The translations under genes were made by a program, and so were the position numbers. Source: Planctomycetota bacterium (GTDB lineage: Bacteria; Planctomycetota; UBA1135; GCA-002686595). Taken from it: a stretch of DNA of 10,276 bases. Positions 1-7,736 of the stretch are shown here, piece by piece; positions within the stretch are counted from its first letter, which is position 1; every line of letters starts with the position of its first letter. Location: NCBI GenBank assembly GCA_011524785.1, contig WTJQ01000055.1, positions 1 through 10,276 on the forward strand. Reading direction: 5' to 3'. Under the pieces are notes generated by a model. It did not search any database. It had not been told where the DNA came from and saw nothing but the letters and a program-made list of their open reading frames with translations.

Positions 1-1
1 G

Positions 2-214
2 GCCTGGCTCGTGAAGAAGGGCGATGGCAGCCTCGCCATCACCGCAGCCCCCAACGCCGGCTGCCCCCTCGCGGACGGCGACACCCCCCTCCTGACCGTC
101 GACGTGTGGGAGCATGCCTACTACGTCGACCACCGCAACGCGCGCCCGAAGTACCTCGAGGGCTTCTGGGGTCACGTGAACTGGGACTTCGTCGCGAGCA
201 ACTTCGCCGGCTGA
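2..214 (+). CDS. sodB: Iron superoxide dismutase, C-terminal part (cut by the window edge)
   Basis: Superoxide dismutase converts superoxide to oxygen and hydrogen peroxide at a mononuclear Fe or Mn site, usually in the cytoplasm. The reading frame enters from the left edge ([13 protein letters not shown]...) and ends at TGA 212-214, giving about 70 residues of a protein that is normally near 195. The family signature DVWEHAYY is present; its Asp and His are two of the metal ligands. [12 protein letters not shown] and [10 protein letters not shown] also match the family's C-terminal end. The NAGCPL stretch resembles the NAGTPL of iron enzymes rather than the NQDSPL typical of manganese enzymes, which supports sodB. 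The second-sphere residues of the N-terminal half lie outside the window, so metal choice is not settled. It converges on the operon that fills the rest of the window and has no visible functional tie to it beyond oxidative and redox biology. Confidence 0.95.
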   Translation, partial: AWLVKKGDGSLAITAAPNAGCPLADGDTPLLTVDVWEHAYYVDHRNARPKYLEGFWGHVNWDFVASNFAG

Positions 215-234
215 CCGCCCTCCGGCACCTCACG

Positions 235-273
235 GAGAGAGGCCCGGCTCCCATGGGGAGCCGGGCCTCTCTC
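235..273. terminator. Perfect 18-bp hairpin between convergent genes, probable bidirectional terminator
   Basis: Arms 235-252 and 256-273 are exact reverse complements (gagagaggcccggctccc and its complement) around a 3-nt loop. The hairpin lies 20 bases after the sodB stop and about 70 bases beyond the stop of the response regulator gene that faces it. The long GC-rich stem fits an intrinsic terminator. No run of T follows on either strand, so termination may be inefficient, Rho-assisted or mainly 3'-end protecting. No gene fits in 274-344 and I see nothing else there. Confidence 0.8.
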
Positions 274-344
274 GTTGAGCCTCGTGGGTGGGCGACGGGG
301 GCAGCGAGCGTGGATGCCATTCTCGCGCAGTCGCGCTGGACGGC

Positions 345-917
345 TCAGTCCCTCGGCGCGTCACGCTGCAGCTTCCGCTGAAGCGAGCGGCGGTGGATGC
401 CGAGCCGGCGAGCGGTCTCGGAGATGTTCCCGCCGCTGTCCCGGAGGACGCGCTGGATGTGCTCCCACTCGGCGCGTGCGAGGGACGGGGCACGGTAGTC
501 CTCGGTGCTGACGCCCGGCGCGGGGCGGTCCCCCCGCTGGAAGGCCGCGATGAGGTCGTCCGCGTCAGCGGGCTTGGGGACGAAGTTGAGGGCCCCGACC
601 CGGACGGCCTCGACGGCGGTCGAGATGCTGCCGTATCCGGAGAGGACCAGGATCCGGGTCCCGGAGTCCTCCTCATGAAGGGCCTGGACGAGCTCCAGCC
701 CCGAGCGGCCGGGCATTCGGAGGTCCACGACCGCGTAGTCAGGGGCCCGGTAGGAGGCCAGGGCCACGGCCTCGTCGTAGCCGCCAGCCGTGCGGACCTC
801 GAACCCGCGTGCGCGCAGGGCCTTGGCGAGACGCTCGCGGAGGACCACGTCGTCATCGACCAGGAGGAGGTCGCCCGGCTCGACGGGCTTGGGAGGGGTC
901 GTGTCCAGGGGTGCCAT
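345..917 (-). CDS. regA: RegA/PrrA/ActR-family response regulator (receiver plus Fis-type HTH)
   Basis: This is a cytoplasmic DNA-binding response regulator of 190 residues, close to the usual RegA length (about 185). The receiver domain (about 16-127) shows the acidic cluster D21-D23, the phospho-acceptor D65 in VVDLRMPG, S93 in LVLSGYGS and K115 in VPKPAD. After a short linker, residues 148-185 form a Fis-type helix-turn-helix (WEHIQRVL, then GNISETARRLGIHRRSLQRKL), which is the DNA-binding end typical of RegA. The GYGSISTAVEAVRVGA and KPADADDLIAAF stretches are also RegA-like. The ATG at 917 matches the family N-terminus but has no clear Shine-Dalgarno sequence. It follows the kinase gene after 90 bases, last in the operon, so the two are probably a cognate pair. 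In Proteobacteria RegA controls photosynthesis, respiration, carbon and nitrogen fixation genes; targets here are unknown. Confidence 0.9.
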   Translation of the reverse strand: MAPLDTTPPKPVEPGDLLLVDDDVVLRERLAKALRARGFEVRTAGGYDEAVALASYRAPDYAVVDLRMPGRSGLELVQALHEEDSGTRILVLSGYGSISTAVEAVRVGALNFVPKPADADDLIAAFQRGDRPAPGVSTEDYRAPSLARAEWEHIQRVLRDSGGNISETARRLGIHRRSLQRKLQRDAPRD

Positions 918-958
918 GGCGGGATCGTAGACCCTCTGTCGCAGGTTCCGAGAGGAGA

Positions 959-972
959 TCCTCGGCCGAGGA
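959..972. repeat. 14-bp perfect palindrome in the kinase-regulator gap
   Basis: tcctcggccgagga is its own reverse complement and sits in the 90-base gap between the kinase stop (1008) and the regulator start (917). It could be a small operator, an mRNA hairpin or chance in GC-rich DNA. I see no recognisable promoter around it. Confidence 0.35.
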
Positions 973-1007
973 GGTTCTGCGCCCTGGGTCGGGCCCGCAG
1001 GAGGGCC

Positions 1008-2309
1008 TCAGGCCACCCTGGGCGGCGCCTCAGGGTCCAGGGGGAGCCGCAGCCGCACGGTCGTCCCACGCCCCGTGGCGGACTCCAGGACGAGCTCGCC
1101 GCCGAGGCGCTCGGTCACGCTCCGGGCGAGGAAGAGCCCCAGCCCCATACCCTCCCCGACCTCCTTGGTCGTGAAGAAGGGATCCGTGGCCCGCTTGAGG
1201 CCCTCCTCGTCCATGCCCACGCCGGTGTCGCGCACCACGAACTCCACGCCGTTGGCCGTCAGGACGGCCGTGAACAGCACGGGGCGCCCCCCCGGGGTCG
1301 CGTCCACGGCGTTCGACAGGAGGTTCCGCAGGGCCATGCTGAGCGCCTCGCGCGGGACGCGGGCCTGCTGCTCCTCGACCGCCGCGTCCAGCTCGACCTC
1401 CACGCGGTCGGGGCTGGGGAACTCGTCGAGGGTGTCGTCGATGACCTCTCCGATGGCGATGCGGGCCCAGGTCTCCCCGGCCTTGTCGCCCGACTCGGTG
1501 CTCATTCGGTCGAGGATGCGGCGGCACCGTGCCACCTCGGTCCGCATCAGCCGCGCATCCTCGGCCTCATCACGAGTCTCCGGCCGGCTCGCGAGCCGCA
1601 CCTCGAGCTCCTTGGCGACGACGGCGATGGTCGAGAGCGGCGTCGCCAGCTCGTGCGCGGCTCCGGCGGCGAGCGTGCCCAGGGCCTCGAGCCGCTCGGT
1701 GCGGGACTGGCGCTCACGCTCCCGCGCCAGCTCCTCGGTCTGGGCCGCCAGCGCGCGCGTCACGCGCGTGACGAAGTAGACCAGGATCACGAGCGTCAGG
1801 GAGAGTGCGACCGCGGTCCCCCACGCCACGAGGTCGGGCCGCTCGGCGAGCGCCGGGAGCGGACGGTGGGTGAAGACCAGCACCGTGAGGCACACGGCGG
1901 TGAAGCCCGCGCCGGCGAACGCCAGGGCCTGGGGCAGCAGCACGGCCGCCATGACGATGTGCACGGTGAGGAACGCCGCGAAGGGGTTGGCGAGCCCCCC
2001 CGTCAGCTGCAGCAGGAACACCAGCAGGACGGTGTCCAGCACCATCACGAGCAGCTGCAGCTGCTCCTGGACGGCAGGGCTCGGCGGGTCGTCCCGGCGC
2101 TTGCGCCAGGCGTTCCACGCGTGGAGCGAGGCGTTCGAGAGGATCTCGGCCACCAGCACCAGGCTCAGCGGGAGGAGGGGCAGCTCGATCCCGATCACGA
2201 GGGAGGTCGCCCCGATCGTCGTGACCTGACCGAGCACCGCCAGCCAGCGGAGACCGATCAGCCAGCCCAGGCGCACGGCCCGGGGCTGCAGGGAGTTGGG
2301 AGCGTCCAC
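1008..2309 (-). CDS. regB: RegB/PrrB-type redox-sensing membrane histidine kinase
   Basis: This inner-membrane sensor kinase of 433 residues would autophosphorylate and pass phosphate to the RegA-like regulator encoded next to it. The N-terminal half has about six hydrophobic segments (roughly 15-36, 40-58, 86-102, 111-124, 128-146, 160-181). The motif GGLANPF at 104-110 matches the GGxxNPF heptad tied to ubiquinone sensing in RegB. A short helical linker (182-208) leads to the H-box with H219 in AAHELATPLSTIAVV, the RegB type. C262 in RCRRIL occupies the place of the redox-active cysteine (Cys265) of Rhodobacter RegB. The ATPase domain shows the N-box (N329/N333 in RNLLSNAVDA), DTGVGM at 361-366 and DPFFTTK with GMGLGLF up to about 393. 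The start is GTG 2309 with AGGA 7 nt upstream; an in-frame TAG 12 nt further up excludes a longer protein. It lies 31 bases after the OppF-type gene. Confidence 0.93.
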   Translation of the reverse strand: MDAPNSLQPRAVRLGWLIGLRWLAVLGQVTTIGATSLVIGIELPLLPLSLVLVAEILSNASLHAWNAWRKRRDDPPSPAVQEQLQLLVMVLDTVLLVFLLQLTGGLANPFAAFLTVHIVMAAVLLPQALAFAGAGFTAVCLTVLVFTHRPLPALAERPDLVAWGTAVALSLTLVILVYFVTRVTRALAAQTEELARERERQSRTERLEALGTLAAGAAHELATPLSTIAVVAKELEVRLASRPETRDEAEDARLMRTEVARCRRILDRMSTESGDKAGETWARIAIGEVIDDTLDEFPSPDRVEVELDAAVEEQQARVPREALSMALRNLLSNAVDATPGGRPVLFTAVLTANGVEFVVRDTGVGMDEEGLKRATDPFFTTKEVGEGMGLGLFLARSVTERLGGELVLESATGRGTTVRLRLPLDPEAPPRVA

Positions 2310-2340
2310 GGGACGATCCTAGCCCCTCGGAGGCGATCCC

Positions 2341-3381
2341 TCAGGACCCCGTGGTCGAGTTCGCACCCTGGACCGCGTCGGCCACGGGGTGGCAGGAGAC
2401 GGTGTGACCGGGCGCGACCTCGGCCGCGCTGGGCCAGGTGCTCCGGCAGCGGTCCTCCGCCAGGGGGCAGCGGGTGTGGAAGTGGCAGCCCGCGGGCGGG
2501 GAGATCGGACTCGGGATCTCGCCCGAGAGGGGCACGCGCTCGGCCCTGCGGCGGGGATCAGCGTGCGGGATCGCGGAGAGAAGCGCGCGCGTGTAGGGGT
2601 GCTGCGGAGCGTCGAAGATCTGGTCGGCGCTCCCGGTCTCCACGATCCGGCCCAGGTACATGACGGCCACGCGGTCCGAGATGTACTTCACCACCGAGAG
2701 GTCGTGGGCGATGAACACGTACGAGAGGCCGTACTCCTCCTGCAGGTCCTTGAGGAGGTTGATGATCTGCGCCTGGATCGAGACGTCGAGGGCGCTGACG
2801 GCCTCGTCGCAGACGATGAGCTTCGGCCGCAGCGCGAGCGCCCGCGCGATGCCGACGCGCTGGCGCTGCCCGCCGCTGAACTCGTGCGGGAAGCGGTTGG
2901 CCACGTCCGGGCGCAGGCCGACCCGCGTCAGGAGGCTGGCGACCCGATCCTCGAGCTCCCCCCGGTTGGCGAGGCCGTGCACCCGCAGGGGCTCGGCGAT
3001 CGCATTGCCCACCGTGACGCGAGGGTTCAGGGAGGCGTACGGGTCCTGGAAGATGATCTGCAGGTCGCGGCGGAGCTCGCGCAGGCGCGCCCCGTCGAGC
3101 CCGAAGAGGTCCACCGGCTCCGCCTCCGGTGTCGCCCGATAGAGGGCCTGTCCGGCGGTCGGCTCGATCAGCCGCAGCAGGGAGCGCCCGGCCGTGGTCT
3201 TGCCACAGCCCGACTCCCCTACGAGCGACAGGGTCTCGCCGTGCCCCACCGTGAAGTCGAGTCCGTCCACGGCCTTCACCTGACCGACGACGCGGCTGAG
3301 CAGCCCCTTCCGCACCGGGAAGTGCTTCTTGAGGCCGCGCACGTCCACGAGAGGCGACCGCTGCTCGCGCTTGCCACTCAC
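2341..3381 (-). CDS. oppF: OppF/DppF-type peptide importer ATPase
   Basis: This is one of the two nucleotide-binding subunits that power a peptide-type ABC importer at the cytoplasmic face of the inner membrane. The 346 residues have the usual order: Walker A GESGCGKT at 55-62, Q-loop glutamine 112 in [12 protein letters not shown] (the OppF hallmark), signature SGGQRQR from 169, Walker B LIVCDE at 188-193 with catalytic E193, the SALD D-loop and switch H226. The C-terminal oligopeptide/dipeptide extension carries four cysteines, C299, C305, C312 and C330. Members of this family have been reported with a [4Fe-4S] cluster there; for this protein that is inference. The GTG start at 3381 overlaps the upstream stop as GTGA and has GGAGG at 3389-3393, 7 nt away, so translation is probably coupled. 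The substrate cannot be told from the ATPase. Confidence 0.95.
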   Translation of the reverse strand: MSGKREQRSPLVDVRGLKKHFPVRKGLLSRVVGQVKAVDGLDFTVGHGETLSLVGESGCGKTTAGRSLLRLIEPTAGQALYRATPEAEPVDLFGLDGARLRELRRDLQIIFQDPYASLNPRVTVGNAIAEPLRVHGLANRGELEDRVASLLTRVGLRPDVANRFPHEFSGGQRQRVGIARALALRPKLIVCDEAVSALDVSIQAQIINLLKDLQEEYGLSYVFIAHDLSVVKYISDRVAVMYLGRIVETGSADQIFDAPQHPYTRALLSAIPHADPRRRAERVPLSGEIPSPISPPAGCHFHTRCPLAEDRCRSTWPSAAEVAPGHTVSCHPVADAVQGANSTTGS

Positions 3382-4394
3382 CGGAGCGCCTCCGCCTCCT
3401 CGAGGTGGTGACAGGCCACCGTGTGCTCGCCCCCCTCCTCGAGGGGGGCCAGGGGCGGCACCTCCTGAGCACAGCGCTCGGTGGCGATGGGGCAGCGCGT
3501 CCGGAACCGACAGCCGCTGGGGAAGGCGTTCGCGGAGGGCACGATCCCAGGGATCGTGACCAGCCGCTCGCCCGGCCCCGCCAGGTCCGGCAGGGAGCGG
3601 AAGAGGCCGATGGTGTAGGGGTGCCGCGGACGCTCGAACAGGGTCTCCACCGAGGCGTACTCCACGACCTTCCCCGCGTACATGACCGCCACCTTGTGCG
3701 CCGTCTCGGCCACGACCCCCAGGTCGTGCGTGATGAGCAGCACGCTCATCCCCATCTCCTGCTGGAGCTCTCGGATGAGGTCGAGGATCTGAGCCTGGAT
3801 CGTCACGTCCAGGGCCGTGGTGGGCTCGTCCGCGATGAGCAGCGAGGGGTCGCAGCTCATGGCCATGGCGATCATGACGCGCTGCCGCATGCCGCCCGAC
3901 ATCTCGTGCGGGTAGTTGTCGACCCGCGTCTCGGGGGACGGGATCCCCACCTTGCGCAGCATGTCGATGGCGTGGGTGCGCGCCTCCTCGGCGCCGATGC
4001 CGCGGTGCAGCATCACCGCCTCCATGATCTGATCCCCCACCGTGTAGACGGGATTCAGGGCGGTCATCGGCTCCTGGAAGATCATGGCGATCTCGTTGCC
4101 GCGGATCCGTCGGAACTCCTCGTCCGGGACGGAGAGCAGGCTCTCGCCACGGAAGAGGATCTCGCCGCCCTCGACCCAGCCCGGAGGGCTCGGGACCAGG
4201 CGCATGACGGACAGGGCCGTGACGCTCTTGCCGCTCCCGGACTCGCCAACGACGCCCAGGGTCTCGCCGTCGTGGATGGCGTAGCTGACGCCGTCGACGG
4301 CCTTGGCGGTGCCCTCGTCCGTGCGGAACCAGGTCCGCAGCTCGCGCAGCTCGAGGAGGGGCGTGCGGCCCTCGCGCTTCGGTTCGATCTCCAC
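3378..4394 (-). CDS. oppD: OppD/DppD-type peptide importer ATPase
   Basis: This is the second nucleotide-binding subunit of the importer, 338 residues from the start chosen here. It shows Walker A GESGSGKS at 50-57, Q107 in [12 protein letters not shown] (typical of OppD), signature [13 protein letters not shown] from 166, Walker B LLIADE at 185-190, TTALD, and switch H223. The C-terminal extension has cysteines C295, C301, C308 and C328, the same pattern as its partner. The open frame extends up to an ATG at 4511, but those 39 codons lie inside the permease gene, read as low-complexity arginine-rich sequence and match nothing in the family. GTG 4394, 11 nt after the permease stop with GAGG 9 nt upstream, gives the expected N-terminus ([11 protein letters not shown]). 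It overlaps the next gene by four bases. Confidence 0.95.
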   Translation of the reverse strand: MEIEPKREGRTPLLELRELRTWFRTDEGTAKAVDGVSYAIHDGETLGVVGESGSGKSVTALSVMRLVPSPPGWVEGGEILFRGESLLSVPDEEFRRIRGNEIAMIFQEPMTALNPVYTVGDQIMEAVMLHRGIGAEEARTHAIDMLRKVGIPSPETRVDNYPHEMSGGMRQRVMIAMAMSCDPSLLIADEPTTALDVTIQAQILDLIRELQQEMGMSVLLITHDLGVVAETAHKVAVMYAGKVVEYASVETLFERPRHPYTIGLFRSLPDLAGPGERLVTIPGIVPSANAFPSGCRFRTRCPIATERCAQEVPPLAPLEEGGEHTVACHHLEEAEALR

Positions 4395-4405
4395 GACGCC
4401 CGGCC

Positions 4406-6232
4406 TCAGATCTTCATCTTGGGGTCCAGGGCGTCGCGCACCGCGTCGCCCACGAGGTTGTAGCAGGTCACCGTCACGAAGATCAGGACCCCGGGGAAGA
4501 GCTGGATCCACCAGTTGGCGGGGTTCTTGCTCTCGTTCACGAGCGAGCCCCAGCTCGCCTCGGGCGGGCGGATACCGAAGCCCAGGAAGGAGACCGCGGA
4601 CTCCGTCAGGATGCCGGCGGCGACGGCGAACGCCGCGCTCACGAGCACGGGGCCCATGGCGTTCGGCAGCACGTGCCGGAAGATCGTACGCGCGTCACGG
4701 AAGCCCAGCGCGCGCGCCGCGACCACGAACTCCTGCTCGCGCAGGCGGAGGAACTCGCCGCGCACGAGGCGCGCCACGCCCGTCCAGCGGATCAGGGCGA
4801 TGACGATCACGATGGCGAAGATCGGGCTGATCACCTCGGCGGGGATGAACGCCATGGTCATCAGGATCAGGAAGAAGGCCGGGATCGCCTGCAGGATCTC
4901 GATCAGCCGCATGATCGCGGTGTCGATCCAGCCGCCGAAGTAGCCGGCCACGGCGCCGAACACGACGCCGATCACCGTGAGCAGGAAGGCCGAGAGGATG
5001 CCGACCGTCAGGCTGGTGCGTCCTCCCCACACGAGGCGCGCGAGGAAGTCCCGGCCGAGCTCGTCCACGCCGGCCAGGTGCCGGCTCGGGTGGTTCCGGT
5101 GCGGCTCGCCGTAGCGCACCTCCACCGGGGTCAAGGCCGCCGTGAACGCCCCCGTCCCCTCCTCCTCGACCTTGGGGCCGCGCAGGTAGCGGCCGTCCTC
5201 GTCGATCGACGCCCACCACCACCACGTCGGGGGCCGGAACTGCTCCTCCTGGTGGGTCTCCGCCAGGCCGTAGGGGATCGGCGGGAAGGTCGGCAGGTAG
5301 GTCCAGTCCGTGGCGCCCAGCTGGTGCCCGGCTGGGAGAGCGATCAGGCTGCCCCCGGTGAGGCCGGCCTTGTAGGGGCCGTTCTGGTACAGGCTCTCGC
5401 CCGGCCCCATCACGCCGAACCAGGCCGCGCCGGCCAGGGTCGAGGCCCCCAGGACCCCGAGGGCCTTGCGCCGTCGCCAGCGACGAATGGACTCGCGGTC
5501 CCCGCCCAGGAGCACCCGGTTCAGCAGCGGGTTCCAGACCGGCCAGCCCACCAGCAGGAGCCACAGGCTCATGAAGAAGACCTCGAGCCCGCTGATGGCG
5601 TCCCACAGCGGGTAGCTGCGGTGCGCGACGAGCTTGAGGCCGCCGCGCCAGGGCGCGCGTGGGTCGAAGGCGCGCGCCATGGCGACGAACTCCTCCGCCT
5701 GGTCGCGGCCCTCCTGGAGGGCTCGGAGCGAACGCGCCGGGTCGCCCTCCCAGGAGGCGGTCGCGCGCTGGATCCGCTCCTCGATCGCGGAGAGCGTGGC
5801 CCGGACCTCGGCCTCGCTGCCGTCCTCCGGCAGCATCGAGCGGATCAGGGCCGCTCGCTCCTCGAAGGCTCCGATCTCCACCTCGAGGGCGGCCAGACGC
5901 GTCTGGGGTGCCGCAGCGTCGCCCAGCGTCCCCGCGGCCTCGAGCTTGGCCCGGTAGTCCTCGTCGTCCTGCTCCGCGAGGCGGACCATCCCGCCCGTCA
6001 CGGGGCGCAGGGAGCTGACCGCGGAGGTGAACGCGCCTCGGTCGACGCCCTCGAAGGCGAAGGGGCGATCCCCCGCCAGGAACGGTGCGAAGATCGCGGT
6101 GCCGTAGAGGAGGGCCAGGACGGCCAGCCCCCACTTGAACAGCTGGCGCTTGCCGAGCTGCTCGAAGACGAGGTCCCAGTAGTCCTTGCTGTAGCGCGGA
6201 CGCGCGTCCGCGGCGGGCTCCTGCTCACTCAT
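4406..6232 (-). CDS. oppC: OppC/DppC-type permease with a long periplasmic insert and two extra membrane helices
   Basis: This is one of the two channel-forming subunits of the importer. The C-terminal half is canonical: [20 protein letters not shown] at 381-400, membrane helices at about 405-430, 440-460, 465-484, 528-550 and 579-598, and the EAA loop 501-523 ([10 protein letters not shown], then the HVLP ending) that contacts the ATPases. At 608 residues it is about twice the family's usual 300. After helix 1 (33-52) comes an extra region: a charged helical, probably coiled-coil stretch (about 84-190), an extra helix 215-232, a short basic loop (RRWRRRK), an extra helix 257-273, and a 110-residue segment with a WWWW run at 337-340. 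The basic loop fits a cytoplasmic side, so normal topology is kept for the core. ATG 6232 has GAGGA 6 nt upstream and overlaps the OppB stop by 8 bases. Confidence 0.92.
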   Translation of the reverse strand: MSEQEPAADARPRYSKDYWDLVFEQLGKRQLFKWGLAVLALLYGTAIFAPFLAGDRPFAFEGVDRGAFTSAVSSLRPVTGGMVRLAEQDDEDYRAKLEAAGTLGDAAAPQTRLAALEVEIGAFEERAALIRSMLPEDGSEAEVRATLSAIEERIQRATASWEGDPARSLRALQEGRDQAEEFVAMARAFDPRAPWRGGLKLVAHRSYPLWDAISGLEVFFMSLWLLLVGWPVWNPLLNRVLLGGDRESIRRWRRRKALGVLGASTLAGAAWFGVMGPGESLYQNGPYKAGLTGGSLIALPAGHQLGATDWTYLPTFPPIPYGLAETHQEEQFRPPTWWWWASIDEDGRYLRGPKVEEEGTGAFTAALTPVEVRYGEPHRNHPSRHLAGVDELGRDFLARLVWGGRTSLTVGILSAFLLTVIGVVFGAVAGYFGGWIDTAIMRLIEILQAIPAFFLILMTMAFIPAEVISPIFAIVIVIALIRWTGVARLVRGEFLRLREQEFVVAARALGFRDARTIFRHVLPNAMGPVLVSAAFAVAAGILTESAVSFLGFGIRPPEASWGSLVNESKNPANWWIQLFPGVLIFVTVTCYNLVGDAVRDALDPKMKI

Positions 6233-7706
6233 GGCGGATCCTCGGGTCGACCAGCGAGTAGGTGATGTCGGAGAGCAGGATGCCGACCTGGGTCATGACG
6301 CCGACGAGGATCGTCGTGGCCATGATGATGTTGAAGTCGCGCTTGAGCAGGCCGTCGAAGGCGTAGCGCCCCATCCCGGGCACGTCGAAGACCTTCTCGA
6401 CGATGATCGAGCCGCCGATCAGGACCGGCAGGACGCTGGCCAGCAGGGTCAGCACGGGGATCATCGAGTTGCGCAGGGCGTGCTTGTAGATGACCTTGTC
6501 CTCGGAGAGGCCCTTGGCCCGCGCCGTGCGGATGTAGTCCTGCCGCAGGGTGTCCATCATCCCCGCCCGCATCTGACGCGAGAGGTAGGCGAGGCTGCCG
6601 TAGGTCATCGTCAGGATCGGCAGGAGGGCGTGCAGGATCGTGTCCCAGGCATAGGCGAGGGGCGCGAGGTCCGCGGCGTCCTTGTCGTGGAGGCCCACGA
6701 CCGGGAGCAGGTCGAGGCCCGTCCGGCCGAACGAGAGGATCAGCATCAGGCCCGCCCAGAAGGTCGGGATCGCGAACAGCACGAACAGGACCACCGTGAC
6801 GATGCCGTCGCGGCGCTTGCCGTGGTGGCGCGCGCTGAAGATGCCCAGGGGCAGGGCGATCAGGTAGCTGAGCAGGACCGAGGCCAGGGCGAGCGGGACG
6901 GTCACCTTCAAGCGGCGCACGATCTCCGGGGCCACCGGCTTGTCCGACTGCATCTCGCGGCGGAGGTCGCCGACCAGGAGGCCACCCCACCAGTCCTCGC
7001 CCGTGTTGCGGACCCGGTCCCCGCCGTTCGTGTAGTACCAGCCGAACCACGCGCGCAGCTCCGCCAGGTCCCCCACCTGCTGCCGCCGCGCCTCCTGGAC
7101 CTCAGGCGTCGCCCTCGCGGCCCTCGGGAGGACGTCCAAGACGCGGCGCACCGCCGCCGACCGGCTCCCCACCGACGCCTCGAGGCGATCGAGCGCGGTC
7201 AGGAGCGGGGGGACGCCTGCGGGCCCCGCGGAGCCCAGGGTCTCCGCCGCGGCGGCCCACGCCTCGCTGCCCGCACGATCGTCGAGGAGCGCTCGGCGCG
7301 CCTCGTCGAGGCTCGCCGCCAGGGCCGGGTCCGTCCCAGGGACGTGATCGATCGGGAGGGGGACCCCCTCGAGCGCGACCGTCCCATCGGGCAGCTCCAC
7401 CTCGTCGGTCTTTCGCTCGGTGTAGGGGCTGGAGAGCCACGGGACCCCGTCGCGGTCGAGGTTGAACGGGCCGAGGTAGTCGAAGAACTGGACGACCAGC
7501 GAGCGGTCGAGGCCATGCTTGCGCCGGAACTTGTCGACGCGACCCTCCACGTCCGAGTTCTGCCCCAGCTGCCCGCCGGTCCCCGCGCCGATCATCACGG
7601 TCGCGGGGTCCCCCGGCGCCGCGTGGAAGATGACGAAGACGACGAAGGCGATGCCGACGGTCGTGGGGACCATCAGCAGGAGCCGACGCAGGACGAAGAA
7701 CAGCAC
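6225..7706 (-). CDS. oppB: OppB/DppB-type permease with a long helical insert
   Basis: This is the other channel subunit of the importer. The N-terminus (FVLRRLLLMVPTTVGIAFVV, then HAAPGDP) is standard, and from residue 246 (GDLRREMQ, then RRLKVTVPLALAS) the protein again follows the family: membrane helices at about 269-290, 303-324, 355-372, 415-436 and 463-484, the EAA loop DYIRTARAKGLSEDKVIYKHALRNS split around 390-413, VEKVFDVPGMG and VDPRIR near the end. Its 493 residues exceed the usual 310-330 because of an insert at about 81-245, facing the periplasm after helix 1. Part of it (144-198) is alanine- and leucine-rich and HEAT-like. The GTG start at 7706 is the only one that keeps the whole first helix; no Shine-Dalgarno sequence precedes it, so coupling to the binding-protein gene 30 bases upstream is likely. 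Confidence 0.93.
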   Translation of the reverse strand: MLFFVLRRLLLMVPTTVGIAFVVFVIFHAAPGDPATVMIGAGTGGQLGQNSDVEGRVDKFRRKHGLDRSLVVQFFDYLGPFNLDRDGVPWLSSPYTERKTDEVELPDGTVALEGVPLPIDHVPGTDPALAASLDEARRALLDDRAGSEAWAAAAETLGSAGPAGVPPLLTALDRLEASVGSRSAAVRRVLDVLPRAARATPEVQEARRQQVGDLAELRAWFGWYYTNGGDRVRNTGEDWWGGLLVGDLRREMQSDKPVAPEIVRRLKVTVPLALASVLLSYLIALPLGIFSARHHGKRRDGIVTVVLFVLFAIPTFWAGLMLILSFGRTGLDLLPVVGLHDKDAADLAPLAYAWDTILHALLPILTMTYGSLAYLSRQMRAGMMDTLRQDYIRTARAKGLSEDKVIYKHALRNSMIPVLTLLASVLPVLIGGSIIVEKVFDVPGMGRYAFDGLLKRDFNIIMATTILVGVMTQVGILLSDITYSLVDPRIRHE

Positions 7707-7736
7707 GGGGGGAGGGGCGCGGCGGTGGGGCCGGGC

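Noticed and set aside
230..1069. A 279-codon - strand frame overlapping the response regulator
   Set aside because: It is out of frame with the regulator, overlaps the kinase end and the hairpin, and its Ser/Arg/Pro-rich translation is typical of an off-frame shadow.
288..2663. A 791-codon open frame on the + strand across the two-component genes
   Set aside because: It lies opposite the regulator, the kinase and the end of oppF, crosses their intergenic gaps, and has no recognisable motif; the same codon-bias effect explains it.
4395..4511. A longer N-terminus for the OppD-type ATPase starting at ATG 4511
   Set aside because: It would overlap the permease gene by more than 100 bases, and the 39 added residues are arginine/proline-rich with no family counterpart.
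7707..7736. Possible terminator or promoter in the 30-base gap between the binding-protein and OppB genes
   Set aside because: The sequence is a C-rich stretch with no inverted repeat and no promoter-like boxes.
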